Below, piece after piece: positions 51,814 through 59,937 of a stretch of 59,937 nucleotides of DNA. Below the pieces are notes generated by a model. It searched no databases and was not told the DNA's origin. It saw only the letters and a list, made by a program, of their open reading frames with translations. Origin of the DNA: Miltoncostaeales bacterium (lineage in GTDB: Bacteria > Actinomycetota > Thermoleophilia > Miltoncostaeales > Miltoncostaeaceae); assembly GCA_030833665.1 (NCBI GenBank), contig JAURGT010000006.1:1-59937 (forward strand), given 5' to 3'. Positions within the stretch are counted from its first letter, which is position 1. The number at the start of each line of letters is the position of its first letter. The position numbers were made by a program, and so were the translations under genes.

Positions 51814-52572
51814 ATGCTCACCTCGGCCATCGTCATCCTGGCGATCGTCGTCATCACCTGGGTCATCAGCCTGGCGCTGCGCGATGCCAGCGTGATCGAC
51901 CCCGTGTGGCCGCTCGGCTTCGTAGCGGTGGCCATCACCGCGTTCGTGGCCGGCAGCGGCGATGAGGGGCGGCGCCTGCTCATCCTGGTGCTGGTGGCGG
52001 TCTGGGGCCTGCGGCTCTCGGCGTACCTCACCTGGCGCAACCGCGGCAAGGGCGAGGACTTCCGCTACGCCGCCATGCGCGAGAAGCGCGGGCCGTCGTT
52101 CTGGATCCTCAGCCTGGTCACCGTATTCATCCTGCAGGGCGTCCTGATGTGGATCGTTTCGCTGCCCGTGCAGCTCGCGGCGGTGCCCGACCGCGGCCTC
52201 GGCCTCCTTGCCGTAGCGGGCGTGGCCGCGTGGGTGATCGGGTTCGGGTTCGAGGCCATCGGCGACTGGCAGCTCGCACGCTTCAAGGCCGACCCCGGCA
52301 ACAGGGGCACCGTGCTCGACACCGGCCTCTGGCGCTACACGCGCCACCCGAACTACTTCGGCGACTTCATGGTGTGGTGGGGAATCTTCCTGGTCGCCGC
52401 CGAGAGCGGCGCCGGCGCATGGGGCTTCATCGGGCCGATCCTCATGACCGTGCTGCTCGTGAAGGTCTCCGGCGCGGGGCTGCTCGAAAAGGACATCGCC
52501 CAGCGCCGCCCGGGCTACGCGGAGTACGTGCGCCGCACGAGCGGGTTCTTCCCCCGCCCGCCGAAGCGCTAG
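51814..52572 (+). CDS. DUF1295 membrane protein (steroid 5-alpha-reductase-like)
   Basis: 252 residues, about six membrane helices. The family signature is in the C-terminal half: NRGTVLDTGLWRYTRHPNYFGDFMVWWGIF, GLLEKDIAQRRPGYAEYVRRTSGFFP. The YTRHPNYFG part binds the nicotinamide cofactor in related reductases. Partnering with Cfa suggests a step in modifying or reducing methylated fatty chains. Activity is not shown for most members. Confidence 0.92.
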   Translation: MLTSAIVILAIVVITWVISLALRDASVIDPVWPLGFVAVAITAFVAGSGDEGRRLLILVLVAVWGLRLSAYLTWRNRGKGEDFRYAAMREKRGPSFWILSLVTVFILQGVLMWIVSLPVQLAAVPDRGLGLLAVAGVAAWVIGFGFEAIGDWQLARFKADPGNRGTVLDTGLWRYTRHPNYFGDFMVWWGIFLVAAESGAGAWGFIGPILMTVLLVKVSGAGLLEKDIAQRRPGYAEYVRRTSGFFPRPPKR

Positions 52573-52578
52573 GCACCC

Positions 52579-53064
52579 CTACTCGCCGGCGACTGCGGTG
52601 CCCGGCGGCAGCAGGATCACCGGGCACGAGGCATGGCGCGCGAGATGGCCGCTGAATGATCCGACGAACTTCGCGATCCTCGCGAGCGGGTCGCCGTGCG
52701 ACGCAGCAACGATGGCATCCACATCGTTGTCGTCGGCCCAGCGCACCACGGCGTCCGGCGCCGAGTCTGCATCGTGCGGGTCGAGCAGCACGGGCTCCGC
52801 ACCCGGGATGTCCTCGCACACCACCTCGAGCAGCCCCTGGGCGATCTCCCGGTGCGCCCCGGCGTTGTCGCCGAGCGGCGATCCGCCGAACGCGGTGCCG
52901 ATCGCGGCGAGGAACGACTCGCTGAAGGGCGGGCCGCCCATCACGTGCACCACCGAGATCCTGCCGCCATCCGCACGCACCTGCAGGGCCAGGCGCACGA
53001 CGGCCTCGGTGGCCGGCGACTCGTCGACGCACGCCACCACGTGGCTGAATGGTCCGGTGCTCAC
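52579..53064 (-). CDS. Universal stress protein (UspA family)
   Basis: 161 residues from GTG 53064. The Rossmann-like fold starts HVVACVDESPATEAVVRLALQVRADG and ends with DVDAIVAASHGDPLARIAKFVGSFSGHLARHASCPVILLP. The ATP-binding G-x2-G-x9-G-S pattern is altered (GDPLARIAKFVGSFSGHL), so binding of nucleotide is uncertain. It converges on the DUF1295 gene, with 6 bp between stops. Confidence 0.88.
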   Translation of the reverse strand: MSTGPFSHVVACVDESPATEAVVRLALQVRADGGRISVVHVMGGPPFSESFLAAIGTAFGGSPLGDNAGAHREIAQGLLEVVCEDIPGAEPVLLDPHDADSAPDAVVRWADDNDVDAIVAASHGDPLARIAKFVGSFSGHLARHASCPVILLPPGTAVAGE

Positions 53065-53124
53065 GCCGCCAGAGTAACCAGACAGATGCCCCGTGGCCCC
53101 GCGGCTGCCGAGTCGCGAGGTAGC

Positions 53125-53922
53125 ATGGCGCCGATGGGTCTGAGAAAGCGCTTCCTTGTCGTGGTCGTGGGGGTTCCCGGTAGTCCGGCCGAGGCCCAGC
53201 GCAGTGAGGTGGGCCGCTTTCGAAGCATGGGCGCCGCGCAGCAAGCCGGTCAGGACGAGTGGAGGCGCATCCTCTTCGTCCACGCGCCGCACATCGACCG
53301 CTACCGCATCGTCATCGAGGATGACGGCGTCGAGGTGGGCGACGTGCCCATGCCCGAGCTCCCGGCCGACGCGGGCCCGGGCATCCTCGACGAGACGGTC
53401 ACCCCTCTCGGCACCAGCGTTGGCGCGCTTGGCGAGCCCCTCGAGGAGGCGCCGGTCGAGGATTCCGAGGTGGCAGAGGCCGCAGTCGAGGTCGGGGACG
53501 ACGCACCGGAAGACATCCAGCCCGCGCCGGATGTTGCCGTCGAGGCCGCGGCCGTCGCGGGGGTTGTCGCGGAGCAACCCGAGCCGGCAGGCGAGGCCGT
53601 AGTGGAGGCCGAGGCCATCGAGGCAACGGGTGAGCTCGAGGTTATCCCGCAGGAGGACGATCTCGCGGCCACGGGCGAGCACAAGGGCCTCGCCGACGAG
53701 GTGGCCATGGATGACGTCTCGGCCACCGGGGAGGTGCCGGTCATAACGCCCGAGGGCGATGGCGAGCCCGCCGCCCCCGCACCGCGTCCCTACATCGAGA
53801 TCGAGGACCCGCCCGACGGGCCCGTGCCTGACGACGTGATCGCGCGCTTTGCCGCGATGGTGGAGGCTGACAAGGAGCGCGAGGCCCGGCGCGCCGAGCG
53901 GGAGCGTGGCGACGCGGGCTGA
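53125..53922 (+). CDS. Acidic, Ala/Glu-rich protein of unknown function
   Basis: 265 residues from ATG 53125 (ATG 53134 also possible). The first 75 residues look folded (LRKRFLVVVVGVPG, EWRRILFVHAPHIDRYRIVIEDDGVEVGDVPMP). Residues 85-225 are a low-complexity acidic region with many Glu, Val, Ala and Pro and a repeated motif (EAIEATGELEVIP, AATGEHKGLADEV, SATGEVPVIT). The end is a short charged helix (FAAMVEADKEREARRAERER). I recognise no family. The linker suggests a scaffold or a surface-tethered protein, but there is no signal peptide. Confidence 0.65.
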   Translation: MAPMGLRKRFLVVVVGVPGSPAEAQRSEVGRFRSMGAAQQAGQDEWRRILFVHAPHIDRYRIVIEDDGVEVGDVPMPELPADAGPGILDETVTPLGTSVGALGEPLEEAPVEDSEVAEAAVEVGDDAPEDIQPAPDVAVEAAAVAGVVAEQPEPAGEAVVEAEAIEATGELEVIPQEDDLAATGEHKGLADEVAMDDVSATGEVPVITPEGDGEPAAPAPRPYIEIEDPPDGPVPDDVIARFAAMVEADKEREARRAERERGDAG

Positions 53923-53998
53923 GCCCGCGGCGGAGGATTGCGGGCTGGCGCGCGTGTGACGGCTGGTCGCGGGCGGCGCGCCCCGAGACGCCGCAGGC

Positions 53999-54307
53999 GT
54001 GTCGGTTGAGCCCATGCCGGAAGTGCCCGAAGGGACCGAGATCACCAAGTTCCGCGTGGTGCACGAAGCGCTCACGAATATCCAGCGCCACGCGCAGGCG
54101 CGTCATGCGAGCGTGATGGTGCGGGGGCTGCCCGGCCGTGTGAGGGTGATCATCGAGGACGCCAGGGTGGGCTTCGAGCCGGGCACCGAGACCGATCGCC
54201 TTGGCCTGGCGGGCATCCAAGAGCGCGTGGCATCGCTGGAGGGCATCGCCGCGCGGGAGTCGCACCCCGTCGAGGGCACGACCCTGCTGGTGGGGATCCC
54301 CGCCTAG
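53999..54307 (+). pseudogene. C-terminal fragment of a sensor histidine kinase
   Basis: 102 codons that match only the HATPase domain of NarL/DesK-type kinases: N box FRVVHEALTNIQRHAQARHASV, a damaged G1 box (IEDARVGFEPG, where D-x-G-x-G is expected), G2 box RLGLAGIQERVASLEG, then SHPVEGTTLLVGIPA. No dimerisation domain, sensor domain or response regulator is nearby, and the DNA before it has stops in this frame. It is probably a decayed remnant; a free-standing ATPase module is the alternative. Confidence 0.75.
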
Positions 54308-54495
54308 ACGGCCGCTGCCGCGTCGGCGCGATCACGCAGGGTCATCATCCGCTCCCACGCCTTCTCCTCGGCCGCGGCATGCGCCTCGACGTCGGCGTAG
54401 AGGTGAGATCCGCGCGAGATGGCCAGGTAATCGGCCATGGCCCGCTCGAGCTCCTCGTGCGCGTTGCGGAACTGATAGGCGACTTCTGCGGTCAT
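54304..54495 (-). CDS. Small helical protein, unknown
   Basis: 63 residues from ATG 54495, with GGGAG about 11 nt upstream. The sequence MTAEVAYQFRNAHEELERA, LYADVEAHAAAEEKAWERMMTLRD is charged and heptad-like, so it is probably an alpha-helical dimer. No family recognised. It converges on the kinase remnant, overlapping its stop by 4 bp. Confidence 0.5.
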   Translation of the reverse strand: MTAEVAYQFRNAHEELERAMADYLAISRGSHLYADVEAHAAAEEKAWERMMTLRDRADAAAAV

Positions 54496-54534
54496 CTCGG
54501 CAGTGCTCCCGCGTAGGGGTTCCGTGAGATCAAG

Positions 54535-55173
54535 TTAACGCCCGCCCCGGACGTCACGCAGCAGCACGCGCTCCACCTTCATGCCGCGCGGACCGACCTC
54601 AACGATGCCCACCGCCGATGCGCGTTCATCGTCAGTCATCCCGGCGCGAAACCGCATGTATGCACGGCCTTTGATGCCTGTGCGCTCGCTCGCATCACGC
54701 TCCTCGGGGATGTACACGGCGCCCGGCGAGAACACCCGGATGCCCCCCACCTCGGTGTCCACGGGCATGTGCAGGTGACCGTGCACCAGGAGGTCCACGG
54801 GGCCCACGCGGCGGATCATGCGGCGGTGCAGGCCGAGCAGCACCGCGCGGCGCCTCATGAGGCTCAGGCCCGCCGCCGGCATCTCGATGGCACGGCTGCG
54901 CCGCCCGTGCACCAGGCCGATGCGCCGTCCGCGCACGCGCACCACGCGCTCGCGCGGCAGGTCGATGCCGGCGAGGCGATCGTGATCGCCCTGCACTGCC
55001 ACCACCGGCGCGATGCGCCCGAGCTCGTCGAGCACGCTCGTGCACGTCAGGTCGCCGGCATGCAGGATGAGATGACAGCCGTCGAGCGCGGCGGGCACCT
55101 CAGGCGGCAACGCGGGCAGCACCTCCCCCACGTGCGTGTCGGCGACCACGCCGATGCGGATTGTGTCGCTCAG
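54535..55173 (-). CDS. Calcineurin-type metallophosphoesterase (YfcE-like)
   Basis: 212 residues. The metal motifs are VVADTHVG (D-x-H), LILHAGDLTC (G-D), VQGDHDRL (G-N/D-H-D) and LLVHGHLHMPVDTE (G-H-x-H). This compact set fits the YfcE/MJ0936 phosphodiesterase group. No ATG or GTG start fits: the best start is CTG at 55173, which overlaps the fabI stop as CTGA. The next in-frame GTG would delete the first beta strand. The substrate is unknown. Translational coupling to fabI is likely. Confidence 0.82.
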   Translation of the reverse strand: MSDTIRIGVVADTHVGEVLPALPPEVPAALDGCHLILHAGDLTCTSVLDELGRIAPVVAVQGDHDRLAGIDLPRERVVRVRGRRIGLVHGRRSRAIEMPAAGLSLMRRRAVLLGLHRRMIRRVGPVDLLVHGHLHMPVDTEVGGIRVFSPGAVYIPEERDASERTGIKGRAYMRFRAGMTDDERASAVGIVEVGPRGMKVERVLLRDVRGGR

Positions 55174-55952
55174 ATGGCCATCGCGTGGTAGCCGGCGTCC
55201 ACGTGCAGGGTCTCGCCGGTCACCGCCCGCGCCAGGTCCGAGCACAGGAACAGTGCCGCGTCGGCCACCTCATCGGCATCGATCGCCCGGCGCAGCGGCG
55301 AGCGCTCGATGGCGTTGTCCACCATGTCGCCGAATCCCGGGATGCCCCTCGCCGCGAGCGTGCGCACCGGTCCGGCTGACAGCGCGTTCACGCGCACGTT
55401 GTCGGGGCCCATGTCCCAGGCGAGGTAGCGCACGATGCTCTCGAGTGCCGACTTCGCGATGCCCATCACGTTGTAGCCCGGCACCGCGCGCTCGGCGGCC
55501 ACGTAGCTCATCGTCACGATGGCGCCGCCGCCGGCCTCGCGCATGTGCGGCTCCACTCGCTCGGCGAGCCGCTTCAGCGACCACGACGAGATGTCGAGCG
55601 CCAGCTGGAAGCCGTCGTCCGACACGTCCATGAAGCGCCCGCCGAGGTCCTCCACCTTCCCGAAGGCCACGGCGTGCACGAGGATGTCGATGCCGCCAAG
55701 CGCCTCGGCGGTGCCGGCCACCGCGGCGTCGAGCTCGGCCTCGTCGGTCACGTCGAGGGGCAGCACCGGCACGGGGCCATTGGACAGCTCATCGGCCAGC
55801 TTGCGCACGTCCTTCTCCACCCGCTCGCCCTGGAAGGTGAGCGCCACGCGCGCCCCTTCCTCATCGAGCCGCCGCGCGATGGCCCACGCGATGCTGCGCT
55901 TGTTGGCCACCCCCACGACGAGCGCCCGCTTGCCCTCGACGATCCCGCTCAC
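55170..55952 (-). CDS. fabI: Enoyl-[acyl-carrier-protein] reductase (NADH)
   Basis: 260 residues from GTG 55952. FabI pattern: GKRALVVGVANKRSIAWAIARRL, LTFQGERVEKDVRKLAD, DILVHAVAFG, and the catalytic Y-x6-K in PGYNVMGIAKSALE, which separates FabI from InhA-type by the short substrate loop. GPVRTLAARGIPGF and VTGETLHVDAGYHAM close the fold. It does the last reduction of fatty-acid elongation. A metallophosphoesterase gene is coupled downstream. Confidence 0.94.
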   Translation of the reverse strand: MSGIVEGKRALVVGVANKRSIAWAIARRLDEEGARVALTFQGERVEKDVRKLADELSNGPVPVLPLDVTDEAELDAAVAGTAEALGGIDILVHAVAFGKVEDLGGRFMDVSDDGFQLALDISSWSLKRLAERVEPHMREAGGGAIVTMSYVAAERAVPGYNVMGIAKSALESIVRYLAWDMGPDNVRVNALSAGPVRTLAARGIPGFGDMVDNAIERSPLRRAIDADEVADAALFLCSDLARAVTGETLHVDAGYHAMAI

Positions 55953-56004
55953 GTGACATCCCCCGCGTTCTCCGGCTGACCGCAGCAGGCTAGCCTGCGA
56001 GGCC

Positions 56005-57453
56005 GTGCGATTCCCCGCCACGCCACTGACGAGGGCCCTCACGATGCTGGCGCTTGCCCTGCTCGCTGCGCTGGCATTCGCGCCCGGCGCCATGGCGCAC
56101 GCCCTCGTCGAGCAGATCTCCCCCGCCGACCGCGCGCGGCTCGATTCGGGCCCCGGCCGCGTGGAGGTGCGCTTCACCGAGCCGGTGCAGCTGCTGCAGC
56201 AGTCCGACCTGACGGTGGTCGATGCCCGGGGCGAGACCGTGAGCAGCGGCCCGGGCACCGTGCAGCAGGCCGATGCCGCGGTGATCGAGGTGCCCGTGCG
56301 CCCGCGCCTCGCGCCGGGGTCGTACACCGTGCGCTGGCGGGTGGTGTCGTCCGACGGCCACATCATCCCGGGCGCCTCGGTGTTCGCGGTGGGCGACGTG
56401 CCCCTTGCCGCCCCGTACCTCGGTGGCGCCGGCGGTGGAACCGGCCCCACCGAGACATCCGCGTGGTCGGTCACCGCCCGTTGGGTGGAGCTCGTGGGAA
56501 TCGGGGGGCTGCTGGCGCTGCTGCTGTTCCGGGTGCTCGTGTGGCGATCCGCCTGGCGGCCCCCGCCCCGCATGCCCGACGGCGAGCGTGACGCCGCGCT
56601 CTCGTGGGCGCGCGACGCCTGGTGGATCGGCTTCGGGGCCCTCGCGCTGGTGGCGCTGGTGGGCGAAGCCCTCGTGCTGGTGGTCAAGACCGCGGCGTCG
56701 ATGGGCACGAGTGTGTGGGGTGCGCTCGCCGACCCGGCGGGCATCGTGCGCGTGCTCGCCGACACGCGCTTCGGCGACCTGCTTCAGGTGCGCACCCTCG
56801 CGCTGTTCGTGCTGTTCGCGCTGGGGGTGTGGAGGTTCCTCGTGGAATACCGCAGCGACGACGCCCCCGAGCCACGCGATGCCGACGGCGGCCTCTGGCC
56901 GATGCTCGTCATGATGGTGCCCGCGCTCGTGGCCATCGGATCGCTGTCGGCCCAGGGGCACGCATCCACCACCGGCACCCCCGCGGTGCAGGTGCCGGCT
57001 GACGCCCTGCACGCTGCCATGGCAAGCGCGTGGATCGGATGCCTCGCCATCGTGGCCGTGTACCTGCTGCGCCTCCCCCGGGTGGCAGGCACCGGGGGAC
57101 GCCTTGTGGGGGGCCTCGCCCTCGCGCGATTCTCCGCGCTCGCGGTGATCGCGGTGGCCCTCCTCGTGGCCAGCGGCGTCGTGCGCGCGTTCGGGCAGAT
57201 GAACTCGCCCGCCGACCTCTGGGCCACCTCCTACGGCTGGACGATCCTGGTGAAGATCGGCCTGCTCGCCGTGGCGATCGTGCTCGCGCTGCGCGCACGG
57301 CGCGTGGTGAGCGCGCTGCGCCGCATGCCCGGGCCACCGAACACGGCCGCACTGGCGCTGGTGCGCCGCAACGCATGGGTGGAGGTGGGGATCACCCTTG
57401 TGATCGTCGCGTTCTCGGCCCTGCTCGTGGGGCAGGTTCCCCCCATCTCATGA
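56005..57453 (+). CDS. CopC/CopD copper-resistance fusion, second copy
   Basis: 482 residues from a GTG. A signal peptide ends AMA before His32 (HALVEQISPADRARLDSGPG), the copper ligand of CopC; the other ligand region is SSDGHIIPG. The CopD half starts near residue 155 with about eight to nine helices (WVELVGIGGLLALLLFRVLV; LHAAMASAWIGCLAIVAVYLL). Unlike the copy at 34664 it has one CopC domain and no Met-rich linker. It is coupled to the SixA-like gene by a 4-bp overlap. Confidence 0.88.
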   Translation: MRFPATPLTRALTMLALALLAALAFAPGAMAHALVEQISPADRARLDSGPGRVEVRFTEPVQLLQQSDLTVVDARGETVSSGPGTVQQADAAVIEVPVRPRLAPGSYTVRWRVVSSDGHIIPGASVFAVGDVPLAAPYLGGAGGGTGPTETSAWSVTARWVELVGIGGLLALLLFRVLVWRSAWRPPPRMPDGERDAALSWARDAWWIGFGALALVALVGEALVLVVKTAASMGTSVWGALADPAGIVRVLADTRFGDLLQVRTLALFVLFALGVWRFLVEYRSDDAPEPRDADGGLWPMLVMMVPALVAIGSLSAQGHASTTGTPAVQVPADALHAAMASAWIGCLAIVAVYLLRLPRVAGTGGRLVGGLALARFSALAVIAVALLVASGVVRAFGQMNSPADLWATSYGWTILVKIGLLAVAIVLALRARRVVSALRRMPGPPNTAALALVRRNAWVEVGITLVIVAFSALLVGQVPPIS

Positions 57454-57938
57454 CGACCCTCGTGCTCATGCGCCACGGCGTGGCCGAGGAAGACCACCCG
57501 GAGGGCGACACCGCGCGTCGCCTCACCCCCGAGGGCCTCGAGCGCGCGGGCCTCGCGGCGCAGGGACTGGTGGCGCTGGGCATGCGCCCCGACCTGGTGC
57601 TGACGAGCCCGCTCGTGCGCTGCCGGCAGACCGCCGAGCTGGTGGCGGGCGCCGCGGGCTGCCCGGTGGAGGACGACCCGCGCCTCGCCCCCGGCACAAG
57701 CGCGTCGGACCTGCTCGACCTCGTGCTCGAACACCCGGACGCCGCCACGATCGTGGCCTGCACGCACCAACCGGGGCTCACCTACGCCCTCGCCGACCTC
57801 ACCGGCTGCGGCCACGTCGGATTCAAGCGGCCGGGCGCCGCCGTGATCGAAATCGAGGCCCCGCGGCTGGGCGCCGGGCGCCTCGTGGCGGTGCTCCCGC
57901 CGCGCATCCTGCGCGCCGCGGCGATGACCCCACCGTAG
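57450..57938 (+). CDS. SixA-type histidine phosphatase
   Basis: 162 residues. The RHG motif is LVLMRHGVAEED near the start; LTPEGLERAG, LVLTSPLVRCRQTAELV and the second histidine in VACTHQPGL complete the pattern. SixA dephosphorylates HPt-type phosphohistidine proteins. Whether this protein acts on such a partner here is unknown. It starts in the stop of the CopC/CopD gene. Confidence 0.9.
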   Translation: MTTLVLMRHGVAEEDHPEGDTARRLTPEGLERAGLAAQGLVALGMRPDLVLTSPLVRCRQTAELVAGAAGCPVEDDPRLAPGTSASDLLDLVLEHPDAATIVACTHQPGLTYALADLTGCGHVGFKRPGAAVIEIEAPRLGAGRLVAVLPPRILRAAAMTPP

Positions 57939-57941
57939 GGG

Positions 57942-58343
57942 CTAGGAGCCCGGCGCCGCGATGACCACCGGCACGATCGACCGGTGGAACAGCGCGAGGG
58001 GGTCGCCGTCGAGAACGAGCGGGCCCTTCTCCTCGATGAGGAGGAGCATCTGCCGGCGCTCCTCTCGGCGCTTCTCGAACAGCATCTCCCAGCCCTTGGC
58101 CTCGCCCTCGCGCTCATTGGAGAGCGCGAGATGGTGAAGCGTGTGGGACACGTGCTCGGTGGGAGTCGGGTTGCCCAGGCGGTCATGGGCGTCGAGCAGC
58201 AGCATCGCGCGCATCCAGGCGGTGTCAGCCGAATCGCGGGCGAAGCGGGTCCACTCCGGGGGCACGGAGTCCTCAAGGGCGTCCACGATCTCGGTCCATA
58301 CGGCCATGTCGGGGGCGCCGCCCGCGGGCTGCTCTGTGCTCAC
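57942..58343 (-). CDS. Conserved-looking helical protein downstream of citrate synthase
   Basis: 133 residues from a GTG that lies 1 bp after the citrate synthase stop. It is rich in helices and charged (WTRFARDSADTAWMRAMLLLDAHDRLG; HVSHTLHHLALSNEREGEAKGWEMLFEKRREERRQML). No motif recognised. The tight coupling to gltA suggests a linked or partner function. Confidence 0.65.
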   Translation of the reverse strand: MSTEQPAGGAPDMAVWTEIVDALEDSVPPEWTRFARDSADTAWMRAMLLLDAHDRLGNPTPTEHVSHTLHHLALSNEREGEAKGWEMLFEKRREERRQMLLLIEEKGPLVLDGDPLALFHRSIVPVVIAAPGS

Positions 58344-58344
58344 G

Positions 58345-59634
<1,290 letters not shown>

Positions 59635-59865
59635 TCGACGTCTTTCCTTCACTCGTGGCTTCCGGGGCCTTCATGGCCCCGCGGGTAACCGGACTCGTCC
59701 CGGACCGCAGGCGAGTCTAGGGAATGACGCGCCTTGGCACCCGGGGGAACGGAGGGATGCTGCTACGGTGATCGTAGCTCCCTGCCCACGGGCGGGGACG
59801 TGGCGACTGAGCCGCATGACCAGCCCCCGCTCGAGGGGCGACAACAATTCACTGGAGGTACCCAC
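59635..59865. promoter_or_regulatory. Divergent promoter region gltA / NYN-domain gene
   Basis: 231 bp with two features: a hairpin GGGGCC-TTCAT-GGCCCC near 59667-59682, and an inverted repeat GCTACG-GTGAT-CGTAGC at 59762-59778, about 90 bp before the NYN start. Neither can be assigned. Both divergent promoters must lie here. Confidence 0.35.
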
Positions 59866-59937
59866 ATGGCCGAGCACGTGCTCGCCGTGCTGGTCGACTT
59901 CGAGAACATGGCGCGACCTGGCGCCAAGTCCCGAGGC
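59866..59937 (+). CDS. NYN-domain protein, N-terminus only (cut by window edge)
   Basis: Twenty-four codons are visible from ATG 59866, with GGAGG 7 nt upstream. The start MAEHVLAVLVDFENMARPG has the first acidic strand of the NYN (PIN-like) nuclease domain, VLVDFENM. Members are usually RNA-cutting or RNA-binding proteins. The rest is outside the window. Confidence 0.7.
   Translation, partial: MAEHVLAVLVDFENMARPGAKSRG

Overview
The window is about 60 kb of very GC-rich chromosome with tightly packed genes, many GTG starts and many 1-4 bp stop/start overlaps. Gene content points to an actinobacterium: a complete coenzyme F420 set (cofD, cofC, cofE, cofG, cofH), a mycobacterial-type ferredoxin-NADP reductase, IclR and MarR regulators, PPK2, a GH15 trehalase/glucoamylase-type enzyme and L,D-transpeptidase. 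A deep-branching class such as Thermoleophilia is possible, but that is inference; no rRNA is present. No CRISPR array, integrase or recognisable transposase gene was seen.

Layout. 1-6.0 kb: end of an acyl-CoA dehydrogenase, a small HTH/coiled-coil protein, a MaoC hydratase, a MarR regulator divergent from a zinc alcohol dehydrogenase, then an IclR regulator with a class I aminotransferase. 6.1-14.0 kb: F420 biosynthesis as two convergent operons, echA-like/cofG/cofH on the plus strand and cofD/cofC/cofE/fprA on the minus strand, meeting at a long palindrome. 14-17.5 kb: an EamA transporter and a tandem pair of acetoacetate-decarboxylase-family genes with their own AT-richer leader and a strong terminator. 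17.6-25 kb: a secreted esterase/L,D-transpeptidase fusion, serC, ppk2, a PIG-V-like mannosyltransferase, a degenerate metallo-beta-lactamase-like protein and GH15. 25-31.4 kb: secreted nuclease, nhaA with an M15 peptidase, rhodanese with SufE, a periplasmic binding protein and a pair of fluoride channels. 31.4-34.3 kb: a tiny membrane protein, a cupredoxin, tRNA-Glu, aquaporin, an SDR enzyme, tRNA-Val and tRNA-Asp.

34.3-38.1 kb: a copper-type CopC/CopD fusion and a beta-propeller protein lie between tRNA-Asp and a degenerate copy of its 3' half, which suggests an insertion or duplication at the tRNA. 38.1-42.3 kb: a frameshifted secreted protein, a serine hydrolase and a NarL-type two-component pair. 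42.7-49.3 kb: methyltransferase, amine oxidase, small membrane protein and BNR lipoprotein, an alpha/beta hydrolase and a large membrane protein with a VPS62-like domain. 49.4-54.5 kb: an NlpC/P60 hydrolase, a cyclopropane synthase divergent from a DUF1295 reductase, a universal stress protein, an acidic protein and a histidine kinase remnant. 54.5-60 kb: metallophosphoesterase with fabI, a second CopC/CopD fusion with a SixA-like phosphatase, citrate synthase with a downstream partner, and the start of a NYN-domain protein.

The most unusual items are a CofH with an extra N-terminal region of about 238 residues where FbiC would have its inter-domain linker, an enoyl-CoA hydratase-like enzyme with a histone-like Lys/Ala tail coupled to cofG, the esterase/L,D-transpeptidase fusion, the tRNA-Asp remnant, and two very long perfect inverted repeats.
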